Positions 27,301 to 41,163 of a stretch of 64,000 nucleotides of DNA are shown here, piece after piece (position 1 is the stretch's first letter; the number at the start of each line of letters is the position of its first letter). Position numbers and translations under genes: made by a program. Below the pieces are notes generated by a model. It searched no databases. It was given only the letters and a program-made list of their open reading frames with translations, and was not told where the DNA came from. Source of the stretch: Balanoglossus misakiensis. Its lineage: Eukaryota; Hemichordata. Location of the stretch: assembly GCA_040954595.2 (NCBI GenBank), contig CM082578.2, positions 11,408,001-11,472,000 of the forward strand, read 5' to 3'.

Positions 27301-30300
27301 CATTTCGCAGCACACGGTTCCTCCACCAGTAGTATAGTCAGTGCACACTTTTGACGCGCTTTGAAAAAAAAAAACATCACAATTTCAATTTCTCAAGAAA
27401 GCGATGAAGAATATATGAAACACGCGAATAGTTGGATACAACATGTTTCAGTCCCAAGAATATTTTCTTTACCGAGTTTCACTTAGCCGTATTGCCTTAC
27501 CACCTGTTTCATAAGATGTGTTTACCATATGGATTTCAGTTCGTGGTGCCATTTTTTTTTATTTTCTGAGCATCGCATACCGAATACCACTTGTGTGGAG
27601 AAAGAGAGAGTGAGTGATAAGTGACATAAGAATAAATTACTGACGATTTGGCTACTTTTGGCGGGAAAATAAAATTACAAACGGACACTGCCACCAAATG
27701 ACAGTGCATTGTCATTTGCATTACACTTGTTCAGAGAAGACGGTTGTTTAATTTTTTTTATATATAAATGGCTTTGTCCGCCAACCATGTTATTTATAAA
27801 TGCGTTACTTTGAAAATAACCGAGGACTCGTTTTTCCTCAATTGTAACCGTGTTCAATGAAGGCCACTGACCGGGGTCGCTCAAAATAAATAGCCCGCAC
27901 GACTAAGCAAACAGTCGCCATACCTGAGTACAAATAGGGAATATGAGGGGGAAAAACCGGAGACTGCTTACTGCCCGTTGGTTGTTTTCGGTAGTAGAGC
28001 GTGCGGGAGCCTCTGCGGCAGTGCACATGGCTTAAGTGGTCCGAGCGACTGCGCCCCGTGTAAAGATATAAACCGCACTGCTGGAGCAGGGAAGAATGAA
28101 ACGGCGGAGACACACGTGTTGGCCATTACCGTCAGCTAAAGGTGCCCCAATTTATGTGTGCCGCCACTTGCTATGTCATCAAACAATAGAACACAATGCA
28201 CCAAAATATTGTATTGGAAACGAAAAATAAGGCATCGAAAATTTTCTTTGATCGAACACAGGGGCAAGTGAGGTCAGTTTTGTTCGGAGCACGTGGGGAG
28301 GAAAATGTTCAGGAAATTTATAGTGTTCCAGAAATTTTATAAATCCACTCAATGAATTAATCACATCGTAACTGATATGTTATCTCTGCGTCCGATTTCT
28401 GACCGGATGATATAATATTTTTTCCCTTGACATGCATAAGTACCAGTAATGGAAGAAACAAACCCAAAACAGCTAAAACGGTAAATTCGACAAAATCAAA
28501 CAAACAAACCCGACGGTGAACCGCGAAACCAGGAACACAATAAAATGAGATGGGACAAATGAATTTCGAAGCGTTTGAAAACTGATAAGAAAGGGTTTCC
28601 TTTAATGTTGGGTACAAGTTTCCATTGAACAAAAAGACGTAACTTTTCAAGCTAACGATGCCTCATCAACTTGGCCGGATTACCGTAACTTTTCTTTCTT
28701 AGAAACAAACAAATTGAACTTCAAAAACAAATTTAGGCATTTTCGCTGACACCCTTCATATTATTTTGCTATAATGTACTTTGCAAAGTACCAGTTGCGC
28801 AAAAAGTACCCTTGAGCCTTAATGAAATTTCTTTCTTTTTTTCTTCTTTTTTTCACTTTTTTCGCCTTGTTTTTTCGTGTTGATGAGGTGGAAAATTGGA
28901 GACGTATACCGTTAATGAATGCTACCTAGTTGATAGGACTTGTTGAACACATGCATGCATAACTCATACCAGGCACAGCGTTGTGCAATTATTGTTAGCT
29001 CCCAGTGACGAGGCCTTCTCCTATCCAGGCACCTGCTGCGGACTCACTGTCATGCAAATGAGCACGACGCGTGTAAGAGCCTATGAAAAAGTCATAGAGG
29101 CACCTTTCTCCGCCTGTGTCCATTTCATGTAGCTACGCTGTCGATTTCTCTGTGATTGATGGTGTACGGTTTCCTTTGGCGATATTTCTTTTTGCTCAGT
29201 ATTGATTCGATCCTCGGGGAAGGATATGTTCCCCGCAGAAGTTGTCGCCCGGCGGAAAATTTCTTTTTTTCCCCGCTTCGATTTCCGAGAGAGGAAAGTT
29301 GTCTTGCGCGCGCGCGATTCAGGGGGGCTTTTGATAAAAAAAAAGCAGTTGAAAGTTTGCGGAGTGCGCTAGGGGAGTCCTTTAGAGCTCCGTAAACAAT
29401 GCGTATTGTAAGATAAATAAGTTAACTGAAAAATTGAATTATCGTGCATATGGGTGTCATTCATACTAGCTCGCGAATGAGTGACACAAAACAAAACCAT
29501 GAAGCCTACCCGTAATACCTTACAGCCTGGAGGCAGCCAGACTACAATAGGGAGCGGCGGGCTTGGCGTAGACTATCGTAAAGTGCGCTGCGCGCCAAAT
29601 TCTGACCCCGAATAATCGCCAGCTTCTGTGTGCATTATTACCAAGTGATAAGTATATTCAAATGCGTTTCGGCACCAGTAGTTTTGTCGTCATCATCGCC
29701 CCAGCCGTTGATGGGGGAGAGCTGGTGTTCATGATCATCTTGAACTCAGAGACTGGTGGCTTCTATTCTGGCAAAAAAAAGACGAACTACCGTTTTGTGG
29801 TTAGTTGTGACCGTGTGTTGTTATCAACCGAATACAATATATACAGATTTAAATTGTCTGTAATATTGTGTGACTAGTTAAAGCGACGCGCAGTGACAAA
29901 TGTAACTCTTTGCTCCGCTGAACGTTCTGTGACTTCCGGGTCAAGCAAACACCGTCCCGCCACAATGAATTTTAATTCAAAGTTAATGTTCGTTTCCGGA
30001 ATTTTGCTAAATATTGTTTTTCGGTGTTCGCACTACGTACATGTATATGCCAGTATGACTTTATGTGCGCCCGCACTTTTTGTGTGTGGTGGTGTGGTAA
30101 CCTCTCCATTTCCGTATCGCCGAAATTTATGTTAGTGCAATGCGAGTATAACGTTTAGATGCACTTGTAAAAAAATCATCCCACTTTCATTTTTGGCGAT
30201 ACACAAGTGCGCTTCAAAGTGGTTCAGGGGCGGTGCGGAATGTGAAGGTGAATTACCGGTAAACATGAACTAAGCATCACAAGTATATGCGGACAACAAC

Positions 30301-31469
30301 AAATGCAGAACGATCCTTGGAGATTCAAGGCGATTGGATTAAGTCTGGTTTCCAAAGGAGGGGGAGGGGGCCCGATACCTTCACAAAGGAAAGTGTCCAT
30401 GGATGTGGAAAAACAGGTGAAACAATGTCTAGCTTGAGAGTGAAAATAGTCTAGAGAGATGTGTGCTGCTCAGGGAAATGATCGAAGTGGTAAAATCGTT
30501 TTATTTCCTTTTAGAAGACACGGGTTGTTGAGGCTGTTAATGTTTTGCTTTGTGTGCGCTACCACATTTCCCCCCGAAAAGTGAGAATGGATGGCTTTCT
30601 GGGTGAAGCAGGCGAGATGGCCACGCCGATGCCGGGTAATCGTCTCCGATTTCAATGGTTGTTGACAATGTCAAGTGTGTATATTTCACATGAAACCAAT
30701 ACTAACCGCCGTAAATAGGCAGACAGGCAATCAATTACGCTGGTTCGGCGCGTAGGGAGCGGGAGAAAAAAAGTTTTATCTGCATCTAATTCCCACCACG
30801 CGTCGCTTTTCCTCGTCCACTGGGGAAACCCGGCAATGTCTTGCATCGATTGGCTGACCGAATTTATAGGCCGGTGTATAGTTAGACTAGTTGCTGTCCC
30901 CTGTCCGACGCAGTCGAACGTCACTGTATGGCTGGCTGTCCGATTTCTCGGTTGTCGCTATCGGTGATCTCGCCGAACGTCGCAGGTAAAAGGTAAATGG
31001 CAAACCGTGTCGGCGGTGTTCTGTTCTCTTTTCCCTCTTGCTGCACTTAATGTCATGCGCAGTGCATTGACAAGACTAGCTCTGAGAAGGGAGGTGGGAT
31101 TTCTGCCTTTTCAAGTCGTTTTTCACCGTGTCACATACCTAACACGCGCCCATCACCTGAAGGTGCGAGATTCGGTCCCGAGTTGAAGCGTCTTAAAGAT
31201 TACAGCGTGTCCACAGTGACTGCCACTTGTGAAGGTGCCCGGTCCCTATTTCGACATGAGATTTCCATTGCCAGCATTTAGCGGTATAGAATTATTTGTC
31301 GACTCTGAGAAGTAGAATCAGTGACTTGCTTGAACGGCGGGATCGCCGCAAAAGCACTCGGATACGCCTCAGTGGAGAACCTTATCTGCAGAAAAGAAAA
31401 ACTTCCCGTTTAATTGGATGCGGCGATAAAAGTTGACTGATAATCTGTGCGATTGACGTTTTAAAAATT
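24397..31469. other. Non-coding sequence with enhancer-like AT-rich blocks
   Basis: No coding gene is recognised. Blocks at 24440-24480 and 25000-25070 are dense in TAATTA, ATCAAAG and TTTATTA motifs. A perfect octamer ATGCAAAT is at 29052-29059. A short (GC)n run lies near 29309. Confidence 0.55.
29052..29059 (+). promoter_or_regulatory. POU octamer motif
   Basis: Perfect ATGCAAAT in the context TGTCATGCAAATGAGC. It is isolated, so support is limited. A second copy is at 50024-50031. Confidence 0.2.
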
Positions 31470-31480
31470 CTCTCTCTCTT

Positions 31481-31548
<68 letters not shown>
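31470..31548 (+). repeat. (TC)n microsatellite
   Basis: Nearly pure TC for about 80 bp, with two TTC interruptions near its start. It produces a false RERERE frame on the minus strand. Confidence 0.97.
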
Positions 31549-31552
<4 letters not shown>

Positions 31553-32640
31553 ATCGCTCTGCTCTAGACAAATCCGAATTCTTGCGTTTGCATGACCCGG
31601 GCCGTTTAATGTCACGTCAGTCTTCTCCGAAAATACTTGGTCAGTCTTCCTAAATTCTGTAGAGTTTACATTTAATTCATAAGCGATTAATCAGTTGATA
31701 CGAAAGTCCAAGGCTGAGAATGTGAGTGTGATACCTGCGTTAAAAGATCCGTCCACGAGCGGCAATTTTTGCTATCTTTTCAGTATATCGTTGTGAGTGT
31801 GTCAACCGCAGCTTCTTGTTCGACTCCCCAAATCATGATCAAGCGCCTAGTATTTAATCAATTAACACGGCCTGCAGGTGTCAAGAGTCAGCGCTATTAC
31901 TGCTGAGAATTGATTTCAGGTCCGGACTTAAATTCATTTGCCAACAATAACCACTGACAGTAGTCTTAACGCAGAAGACTGGGCTTTTTCATCACGTTTC
32001 AAGGGGGGGGTGGTAAAGCAGTCAGTTGCAGGTTTTAAACAGAACAAAAAATGCCAGGAAAGAAAACTTGAAGGATCAAAGTTAAAGATGGTGGCCCTTT
32101 AAAGGAACCGGGCCGGGTTTACATTTTGCGCGCCATTTTAAAATTAGCGATAGTATTTTGTTAGTATATTTTTTTATGAAATGGTCATGTTTAGCTCTAC
32201 CCCTGTCACCTTTTCACATACTTCATCACATCAGTTTATACAAAGCGTGACTTTTGATTGTATGTTGTGTTCTCAGTCTTGTTCCCCGAATTTACCAGAC
32301 AAGTAGACATTCGAAGGCAAAGCTCACTTCTGCCGCCATTTCTCTTCACGTCTGCGCGGTCACTGTTTTTTTTTAAAGTATGTACAATAGAAACTCAATT
32401 TCCACCATTTTACCATTGTATTCATATTTTTTGAAACTTTTTCAGTAATTGTTCGGTCTTACCAGTGGTTTGATAGTCCTCGGGTTTCCCGTTGAATGTG
32501 TGCATTGTAGGAATATGTATGCCGACAGAACTAAAAAAAGGGGGGGGGGATGGGGTACTCGTGAATAATAACACGGTGCAAACGCCTGTGCATCTGACAA
32601 CGATATGTTTGAAACCTGCTTTGTCTTGTACTTCCTATGG
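31549..32640. other. Non-coding sequence upstream of the 32.6 kb promoter candidate
   Basis: No open frame of note. G runs occur at about 32005-32011 and 32540-32549. The 150 bp before the TATA box contain a TTCC (ETS-like) core at 32632-32635. Confidence 0.5.
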
Positions 32641-32680
32641 TATATAAAAGCTCACCGACAGTGTTGCCTGTCCCTCACTC
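32641..32680 (+). promoter_or_regulatory. Strong TATA box and initiator, candidate distal promoter
   Basis: TATATAAAAG (32641-32650) is a consensus TATA box. An initiator-like CTCACTC has its A at 32677, 36 nt from the first T. A consensus splice donor lies 200 bp downstream. Together these form the best promoter/first-exon configuration I found outside the GATA gene. Confidence 0.45.
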
Positions 32681-32877
32681 TACAGTCGCTTTCTCATTAT
32701 TATGCAGGGCTGGGCCGTCATAGACACGCGCCAGCATAAAAGCCTTGCCCACTATAACCGCACTGGAGAGATACAGAGAGCAAGACACCGACTCCACTTG
32801 TGGAAGGAGAAGATTAGACCGGGTTCCGACCTATGCTGCCCTCTCCCCCTCACGCCACCAAATTGATTTACTCGACG
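32677..32877 (+). other. Candidate non-coding first exon (distal GATA exon or lncRNA)
   Basis: From the initiator at about 32677 the sequence runs to CTCGACG|GTAAGTG, where the donor GT is at 32878-32879. A 54-codon ATG frame (32702 to TGA ending 32866) sits inside, has no recognisable similarity and ends before the donor, so it would act as an upstream ORF. Vertebrate GATA2 has a distal non-coding first exon, so a link to GATA 21 kb downstream is plausible, but a separate non-coding RNA fits equally well. Confidence 0.35.
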
Positions 32878-33660
32878 GTAAGTGATTTTTATTTCACCTC
32901 GATTTCCTGTACGATGTAAAAAAAACACACCAGATAGAGTCAAAATCGCCGCGATTGCTGTGGCTTATCGTTTTCAGAGAGCGTGAAATTCAGTTTGCGC
33001 AAGCTATCCTATCGGTGCTCCCCATCACATCGGACATTTTATCATCTTTATTGCCAATTAAATTTCATCGACAAACTCCATCCACGTCCTCTTGAGGTCG
33101 AATCTCGACACACACGCATTAACATGGAGTAAAGATTTCAGACGGAGAAGAGCGCTAAATGTACGACTGAAAACAAATTTGGAGTGTAATCCTTCAGTCG
33201 CGTTACTAGCAAAAGCCAGGAAAAAATATCAGATAAGAAAAAATGTCACATTTCTTATCCTATCATCATGCATAATCATCCATGTCCAATTTCACAAGCC
33301 GCGCGTGCCCCGCATAACTTTGCTAGAATCCGTCGCTTGGAAAAAATTGGAGCCTTTCGCAGTCCTTCTAGTTCTAGAAAATGTCAAATCTTTTGATGGC
33401 ACGCGCTGTTTACGCTGATACATATCTTCACCGACACAGTGTTTGCCTTGTCTTATGAGACCGCGAGAAAACTAATAAGAAGACGCCAGTGGCGTTTGGT
33501 CCTAGAGTTAAATTTGTACTGTAGTTTAATATTCCCGAAAAACAAAATATGAATACGTTAATTTGCTATTGACGTACATTTACACGTTATCGCAGGTGCT
33601 GGAAAAAGTTGTGTACTAGTATATTTATTGTTTTGTACGGCTGCGTAGGCAAGTGTCCCC

Positions 33661-33713
33661 ACCCTCTCTCTCCCCCTCCTCTCTCTCCCCGCCCATCCCT
33701 CTCTCTCTCTCTC
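33661..33713 (+). repeat. CT-rich pyrimidine tract
   Basis: Mixed (CT)n and C runs on the plus strand, ending CTCTCTCTCTCAC. Confidence 0.85.
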
Positions 33714-36700
33714 ACTGTGATGGTCCATGTATTAAGGTAGATTTATAAGGGCGACGGAGCGAATGATACAATGACCGAGCACCGTGCGGCCCATTTGGAA
33801 AGTAAACAAACAGAACGGGTAAAGATATGGCATGTAATGTTAGATGCCACTCTGGCGATATTTATTAATTTTATCAACCTGAACTGTAAACACAACTCGA
33901 AGGTTCAACAAGCCCCGCACACTGTCTTAAATGTTAAAAGTTATTCACTTTCAAAATTCATAAATTATGTAACGTCTGAAACATTTTGCCGCACATTAAA
34001 TCACTCGCCATCTTTTCGTTTGAATAAGTTATCTACTTTGGGTCCCGTGACAGCAAGAATTGGCAGGGCGCTCAAACTTTGCCTAATCGACAATGAAACC
34101 GTGAAATTCGATTAAACTTTTAAAACGTTTGAAAAGTTACCACAGCGGGTGAATTACGGGTACTTCGCGTTTACATTTCTTCAATAGCTGCAGCATCTAT
34201 ACCTTTCAATTCCTGTTCCGTAGCTCTTAGCAGTGGTTATGCGACATCCATTCCGCTTGACTGTATTCTCGCGGCGCTAGAATACAGTAAGGCTGTCATT
34301 TGCGTTTTTGAGGGTTATATATATATGTCCAGATATTATTTGAAATATTCTCCCTTAAATAATTTATTAGACTAAAAAGCTGGATGGGGAAATGTCGGTA
34401 AATTTCATCGTTTTGAAGTGTTTTGGAGTGCACTTCGTCACAAAATGAGATCTGCACGCGGCCTGGAGACGAACAAAAAATATCCGTGTCTCTGAAGGTC
34501 TCCCCCAGTAAAGCTATCCTTGGAGCGCTTATAAAATTTATTTTGCGGCAAAGAAGCGCCAGATTACACAGAAACAGCGTAGGGTCGATTCTTGGAAAAA
34601 GTAATGTATGTATTTATTATTACTCCGGAGTGTCCGGCTAAATAAATTGAAGTGGCGCGCAAATGCAAAAAAAAGAAGATGAAGCAAAGTTGCTCATTTG
34701 CTTCAGCCAATACCAAGGCCCTTGTTGGTTTAACCACTAATAATTAAACAATTAGCAACCCTAATTTTCATTTTTGTCTTCGCCTTGGCGCTTGGTTTCA
34801 AGACATCACGGGAAAGTTCAGTGTGGCAGTATAGGTGAGCAAGTGAGCGTTTGTTTGTCGAAGGCGGTTTCCATGGCGAAAATGAAATTAACTTTACCCT
34901 CCTGCGATTTTCTCTTGGCGCTTAGTCGCATTTGCCCCTTTTAAACCGCGTATCCTCAATAACCCTAAGTAATAGCACTGGGATCGAATTCTCCCAGGTA
35001 TGGGGGTATAGCTTAATCTAAATTAGAGCTCACTTTCTGAATATTGTCTGTTTGTTTCCATTGATCGGATAAATTGAAAGGCCTTGGTGGAGTAGTTCAA
35101 ATGATCCACCGAAACATGTTTGTTGGCTCATTTCGTCTGTTCGCCTTTCTTTCTGCATCAACACTATTTGCGTAGCGGATTCAACGCAGGGGCTGTTAAA
35201 TGCGCGCACCGTACTGGTTTTTATTTAAAGTGACAATGCAACAAAGAAATATTTTACACCGGGCAATTAGCAAACACAGAAGTCAGGGCGACATCGGCGA
35301 TGTACATGCACCTGCACTGCGGAGCTGCAGACTTGACAATTCAGCGAAGAAGTGGAAAATCTACTTTGACGCGCTGCAATTATAGCGCGTTAGAACAAGC
35401 GACTCTTACTTCACGATGTATATTTCATTATACGGCGAGAGGGAACTTTGTAAGCTTTTTTTTTCTTTCTGCCCGCACTTTGTTAATCATTACTCGCCAC
35501 TATAGGGAGGCATGTTCTTTAGTTTTCACTGGGTTCCAAGTGTAACGTGCCTATTAGTTGAGACAAAACACGTGCACCTGCAAAAACCAGGGTGTGTTGC
35601 CATTCCATAATGCCCCATTTTGGTAAGGTCGAGGTGGAACTTCCAGCTCTTTGTGCGCTATACGGGTGCGGGAAACTTGTTTCCCCCCCTTTTCAGATTA
35701 ACGTAGTTGTAAATGGGCAACGCTTGCAGCTTGTGTACCGACCGAACCACTTGGAGCGACGTGCTCGTGTGTGCCGGACCAAAGTGTGCGGCGGGGCGGA
35801 TCCCGGTGCGGCCGAGAGACGTATACCCCAAGAACGAGAGCTCAAGCCTTGCATCTCCATTGCGGCAATTTGGTCTGTGTGCGCCTTTGTTAAAAGAATG
35901 ACGCCTCGGGGAATATAAATAAAGAAAACTATAAAAAATCAAAATAATTACACATACAGAAACCATCAATCATAATTGTATCTTGTCCTTCTTAATGTAT
36001 TTTACATTGGCCAAATCATTGGAGAGCAGAGCGCGCCGGGATCTTACAAATGCGGCATACATTTCAATGTACCAAGCTCTCATCGAAGTTTACTCTATTG
36101 TTTTATCCAAAGCATTCGACATTGAAGAGTCCATCGTCTTTGGTGGCAAAATTTCCATCAACAAAAATTTTTCATATCGGACGGCCGGAGCGACGCAGTC
36201 GTCCGCGAAAATGGAGATGAATTGATTAAAAATGGCGACGCTTGAAAATCAATCGGGTTGCAAACGCCACAAATTAATTCTCCAAAACAAAAAAGAAGTA
36301 ACAAACCAAAAGTTTTTAGTTTTGACTCCAGCAAATCAATCCGACGAGCGTATTATCGTCGAATTTTTCTGTTGTGGTTGTCCCGTAAGAACGGAATTGT
36401 TAATTTCAAATCAAATTAATTTTCTTGAAAGAAAACATGAGGCCTTTGAGTCCTGTTCCTACACCTGTTTTATTGAAAATGTCGTAAATACCAGGCGTAT
36501 AAATGTGCAAAGTTAACAGCGTTTTTAGGACAAAGATTTTGGGAGAAACCCGAATGTTTTCTTCAGATTCGCAATCAGCTGTTTGACTATCCGACTGCGT
36601 GAACTATTAAAAGAAAGAAAGAAAAAAACTCGTTCGGTGAAATACGTGTTTATGAAACGAACATGCCCGTACCCAGTGCGCAGGCTTTACAAACGCCGTG

Positions 36701-39700
36701 GTGGTTTGCTACCAAGGGAGAATTGGTCGGTTTCTGGTCGCATGGAAAGATAAGAACACTAACGACACGTCGGGGACTCTCCACCAAGGAACTGAAATAA
36801 AAAAAAGGTGTAACACGGCCTGTTCAATCGTCTTGCTTGGCTTAATGCAATTATAAATGACGTGTTTGTCAAAGTATTCATTGGATATGGGGGATTCAAG
36901 TATCTCGATCAGGTCATTGGGATAGAACGATTCCCAACCGACAACTCAAGTTCTTCAACATGGGCGAGGGCCAGACTTTACCGTTTTCATAAACCATGGC
37001 AAAAGTTTCGTTCACTGTCGACTATTGCTTTCACTTATTCATCCCCTGCTGAACATAAGATTTTTTAAAAATATCTATTATAGAGCAGGTTACTTACCTT
37101 TTAATCAGGCGCGTCACATTTGGAATCAATAATTAATGTGGTTGATTCCACTATCAAATTGCTGTTTGTTGATATTTTTTTGTATCAAAGGAAAGTAAAA
37201 AGCAACGGGTATTTTATTCGAGTGGATCTCTGTTTTTTTCCTCTTTGCGTTTTTTTTTAATTTTATTTTTTGACGCAGTTGCACGGTCACTGTGCCCCGT
37301 GTCTGGCCCTACGCAAAGCAGGAGGCCTAACACAGCTTCGCCGAGGTGGTGGCAATTATTCGAATAATTTGCCTTGTTTTTCTCTTCCTGAATTTGTCGC
37401 GTGTTCCCCTTTAGCACGCCTCAAAGGGGGGAGCCGGCCGGACTGGTCTTTCTAATTCGCGCCCGGGTCCCTGCAGGCAGCAGCTGCCGCCGAGCTCTAA
37501 GCGCCAGGCAGTTGAGTATGTGAAGTTTGGCGTGAAACTTGGAAATCACCCTAGCGTCGATCTACTCATCTCAAAAGGAGAAAGCGTGAAATTATTAATA
37601 AATTGGATCATTATATCGAGCAGCTATGAAATTTTAACCGAATTATGGCGCGCGGTCGCCACTGCCACCATGTGTCCCCGAAATAGTAAAAAACACACGC
37701 TTCTCTATCGCCCTATATTGTCTGCACTTAACAGCCTCGGTGTTTTTTTTTCAAGAGAGACGTGAGCAAAGTTGTCCAACGCGTAATGTTCCAGTACAAA
37801 CCCACTTTATTAGAGACATATTCTACTATATTAAGTCAGAAAAACATGGTTAATTTCCAAAGAATAGGTGAACCGTTGTGTTGCTCCGGGCTGTCATGTC
37901 GCATCTTCTTGCCTGAGTGGAGACCGACCGATGCTGCATCTCACTCCGTTGTGTAGTCCTCGCAGTACTGTCCGCTTCCCTCGTTATCTCGTTAAATATT
38001 CTAAATCAAATTTTCAAGTTGCATTGAAGAGTTAACTAAATGACGTAAACAATTGCGTCATTTTTCTCTCGACAAAATGCGACCACTTTTAAGTAACGAA
38101 GTTAAGCAGTCAGCCACGTACGCGGCCGCGCCTCGCACTCATTGACGGCCCCGGCTGCCATGCGCAGACAGGGCTAACTTGCCGCGTTCGTCCGTCGGAC
38201 TCAGTGTCAGTTTGAGGCTTATTATCAACGCGAAAGGTGGATTAAAATCCCCAAATAACAGCATATATAATATAATAATTTTCAAATCTAATTTTCAAAA
38301 TTTGATAAATGACACAGTATTTTAACGATTTCAGTGAATCTAAATATTTTAAGAAAATATTTATATATTTAGTGCACGGCGCACATCAGCCCAGTTTGAC
38401 TGAACTGTTTTATTGTCGCGCTGATGACGTATCAACACCAAACGCTATCTCTCGACCAATGACCGCGGTGGATATTCCGTTGCTATGGTGAAATGGATAT
38501 AATAATTATTGCTATAGTTGTCTATCGTACCACCCGCGAAATTGTGGGGAGGCATCATTTTGGCGGTTTGGTTCTGGAAGAGAATGACGCGGACTTCAAA
38601 AATAATGACGCACATTTAAAAGCGTGTTGAAATGCCGGCTTGAAAAGTGAAGAAAAGTAGACGGGAATTGAAATCAACTTTTATGATGTGTAGCTGCTGT
38701 CAGCCACTTATGGAACGGCCTGACGTCACTCGAGTACCGCTTATATTTCAGCATATTATGCGGTCTCCGAAGCAGGTCTCGAAACAATAAGTATGGTACA
38801 GACAGCGTGCGTTGTCCACCCAGTAGCGAACACCACCCTGCAAAAGGTGAACGCTCACAATGTTTATCACAATTTCCAGGAAAAAATACGAGTCGGAAAG
38901 ATTTTAATTATCAGCGTTCCCGAGGAGAAAACGAGTAATCCCAAACGTGAAGGGTGACTCGCACGAAAGTTCGAAATGCCACATGCAAAGTCACGTGACG
39001 TCAAAGCGAGTAATTTGGAGCACTCACTGTGCGGTTTCCCCCTGGGGTCCGCTGATTGAAACTGGGCGTCATCGTAACAAGTGAAGAAGGTAGATATTCC
39101 TACAGGAGTTGGGAGAATTTGTCCTAAATGAGGTTTAACAAGCGCGTAAGACACCGACGACTGAGCTAAACAGGTCAGGACGGCACACAAACGCGCGCGC
39201 GCTTTACTGAAAAGGTTGCCTCCCCACTAAATGGCGATAGCTTGGCGCGTCGGCAAGCCCTTAGCTAAACATGCCAATGCAGCAACTTCGTGGTCTAGAG
39301 GAGAACAGCAAACAGAGTCTCTTGAAAATTGTTACATGCAGACGATGATCTGATGCACCTGTAGTAGTCGTGTCATAATTACAAAGCATTTACGTAAACG
39401 AAAAAAATACCAATTCTATGCAAGATCGAATCAAAATACTGGACATAGCGAACTGTCATAAAAAAATTGTACATAATAAGTATCAGCGAAACAATCCGTT
39501 AATTTTTTTTAATTGTGTGAATAAATAGTGAATGTGGAGAAAGCTATAAGCTGGTGACATTCTTATTGTGAATCGAGGCGTCCTGTCGACTGTTTATTTT
39601 GTAAACTTCTACACCAGTAAGCTTTTGTCTAGCTATGGGAGTGTTGGACAGAGACACTTGGTATACCCACGTCAAAATAACAGACAAAAAAAACAAACTT

Positions 39701-41141
39701 AAATTAGCCGTAAAAGACCGATACAATTACTTTGGATTACGGGAGTAGAGTTTGCCTTTCCGCCTGACGACACAGTTCGATTGACTGCGACACTAACGAA
39801 ACTGGTCGGCGGCAGTTTCAGCTGTAATAGTTTTTGGCAGACGCTGGCAAAATAATGACGCAAAGAAACAGAAATGGCGCGGGTTACCGTCGCTTGAATA
39901 AGCGCGCAGCAGTTTCGCCGACTACTAAGGCGATCGTGTCCACCCGAACGGAAAACTACAGATAATAGTCGTGTAAAGTATGCAGTGATGATCTTCTTCC
40001 AGAACCTCTTTACTCTAATATTAATGTTCTTACACCGCCGAGGGAAAACCCTATATGCACATGGAAAAAAATTAACCAGCGTGCAATTTATGAAAATGAA
40101 CGGTTCAACCAGCGCGTTGCAGAGGGTTGTTGATTCCCCGCTTCAAGTCCACTTCGTTCATAGAGTGACACGGAACGATATGCAAGTGAAAGAAACAAAG
40201 AAGCATCTTTACTCAAATGCCGAGAACCAAGGCGTCGAAAAGATCATTCTGTGATGCTTGAAGGGTAACCGAGAGCGATAAATAATGTATGTAAGGTTAA
40301 TAACTGAAGGCCATTACACGGCATACTCAAAAAGGTGTGGAGCCAACTTAACATAGTCACACTTGTGTTCAACTCGACATGCTTTTCAAGTGAAGTGCCC
40401 TTTAATGTGTAAACCGTGCAATGTGTCCCCGACCTTAACAGAACACCTCTTTGCGGCTGAAGATCGGGGGTTCATCCAGCAAGCGCTGAAGAACAGTCGC
40501 AAATCGATGCGCGGACAGAGCCTCTAAAATCTCTTAGTTCCAAAGTAAAGGGAAGACCCCCAAATGGCCCAACCGGAACGGCCTAGTATCCATCTAGACA
40601 AGAGTTTTTTTGGAAGGTGAAGCGAAAATCGAACTGTTTGCACCGCATTGGGATAAATAGTGGCAAAGTGACACTCACTTTAGTGTTTATCAGTTTGAAA
40701 TGCAATAAATAAAGTTTGTGCTCTCGTAAATGAGAAGATCGCCCTCTGCCTCCAATACCGGGCCTCGCCGCGAAAAAAAAATATAGCCACTAAAAGCTCC
40801 AATCAACCGTCAACTCTACCGGTATATAAATGAAAATGAAATCGTCCGAGGCGTGGTGTGTTTGCTAAAGAATATTGGACAACGAAAAAATGGATTATTT
40901 TAATTATGTGGTGTATGAGTATAGAGATATCAAATAACTTGGTAAATAACATATGCGTCAGCAAATTCTTGACCGAGGGGCGCCGTATGTACAGTTGATT
41001 AAGTGTTGTAAGGGGTTCTTCGGAGAACTTTGTGTCTTTAGTAATAATTACATCTCGAGATGAATACTCCATTACTCGGATTAGCTGTAGAAGGCGCGTT
41101 GCTTGACACAGTTCAGCTGCCGTCTCAGAGATTATATCCTT

Positions 41142-41163
41142 CTAATTGACAGCGCTAATTGAC
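41142..41163 (+). promoter_or_regulatory. Tandem homeodomain motif CTAATTGAC x2
   Basis: CTAATTGAC occurs at 41142-41150 and 41155-41163, a perfect 9-bp direct repeat with 13-bp period. TAATTG is a homeodomain core and TGAC is the TALE (Meis/Pbx) half-site. Confidence 0.3.

Noticed and set aside
31382-31615. Arg-Glu repeat ORF on the minus strand
   Set aside because: Translation of the (TC)n microsatellite.
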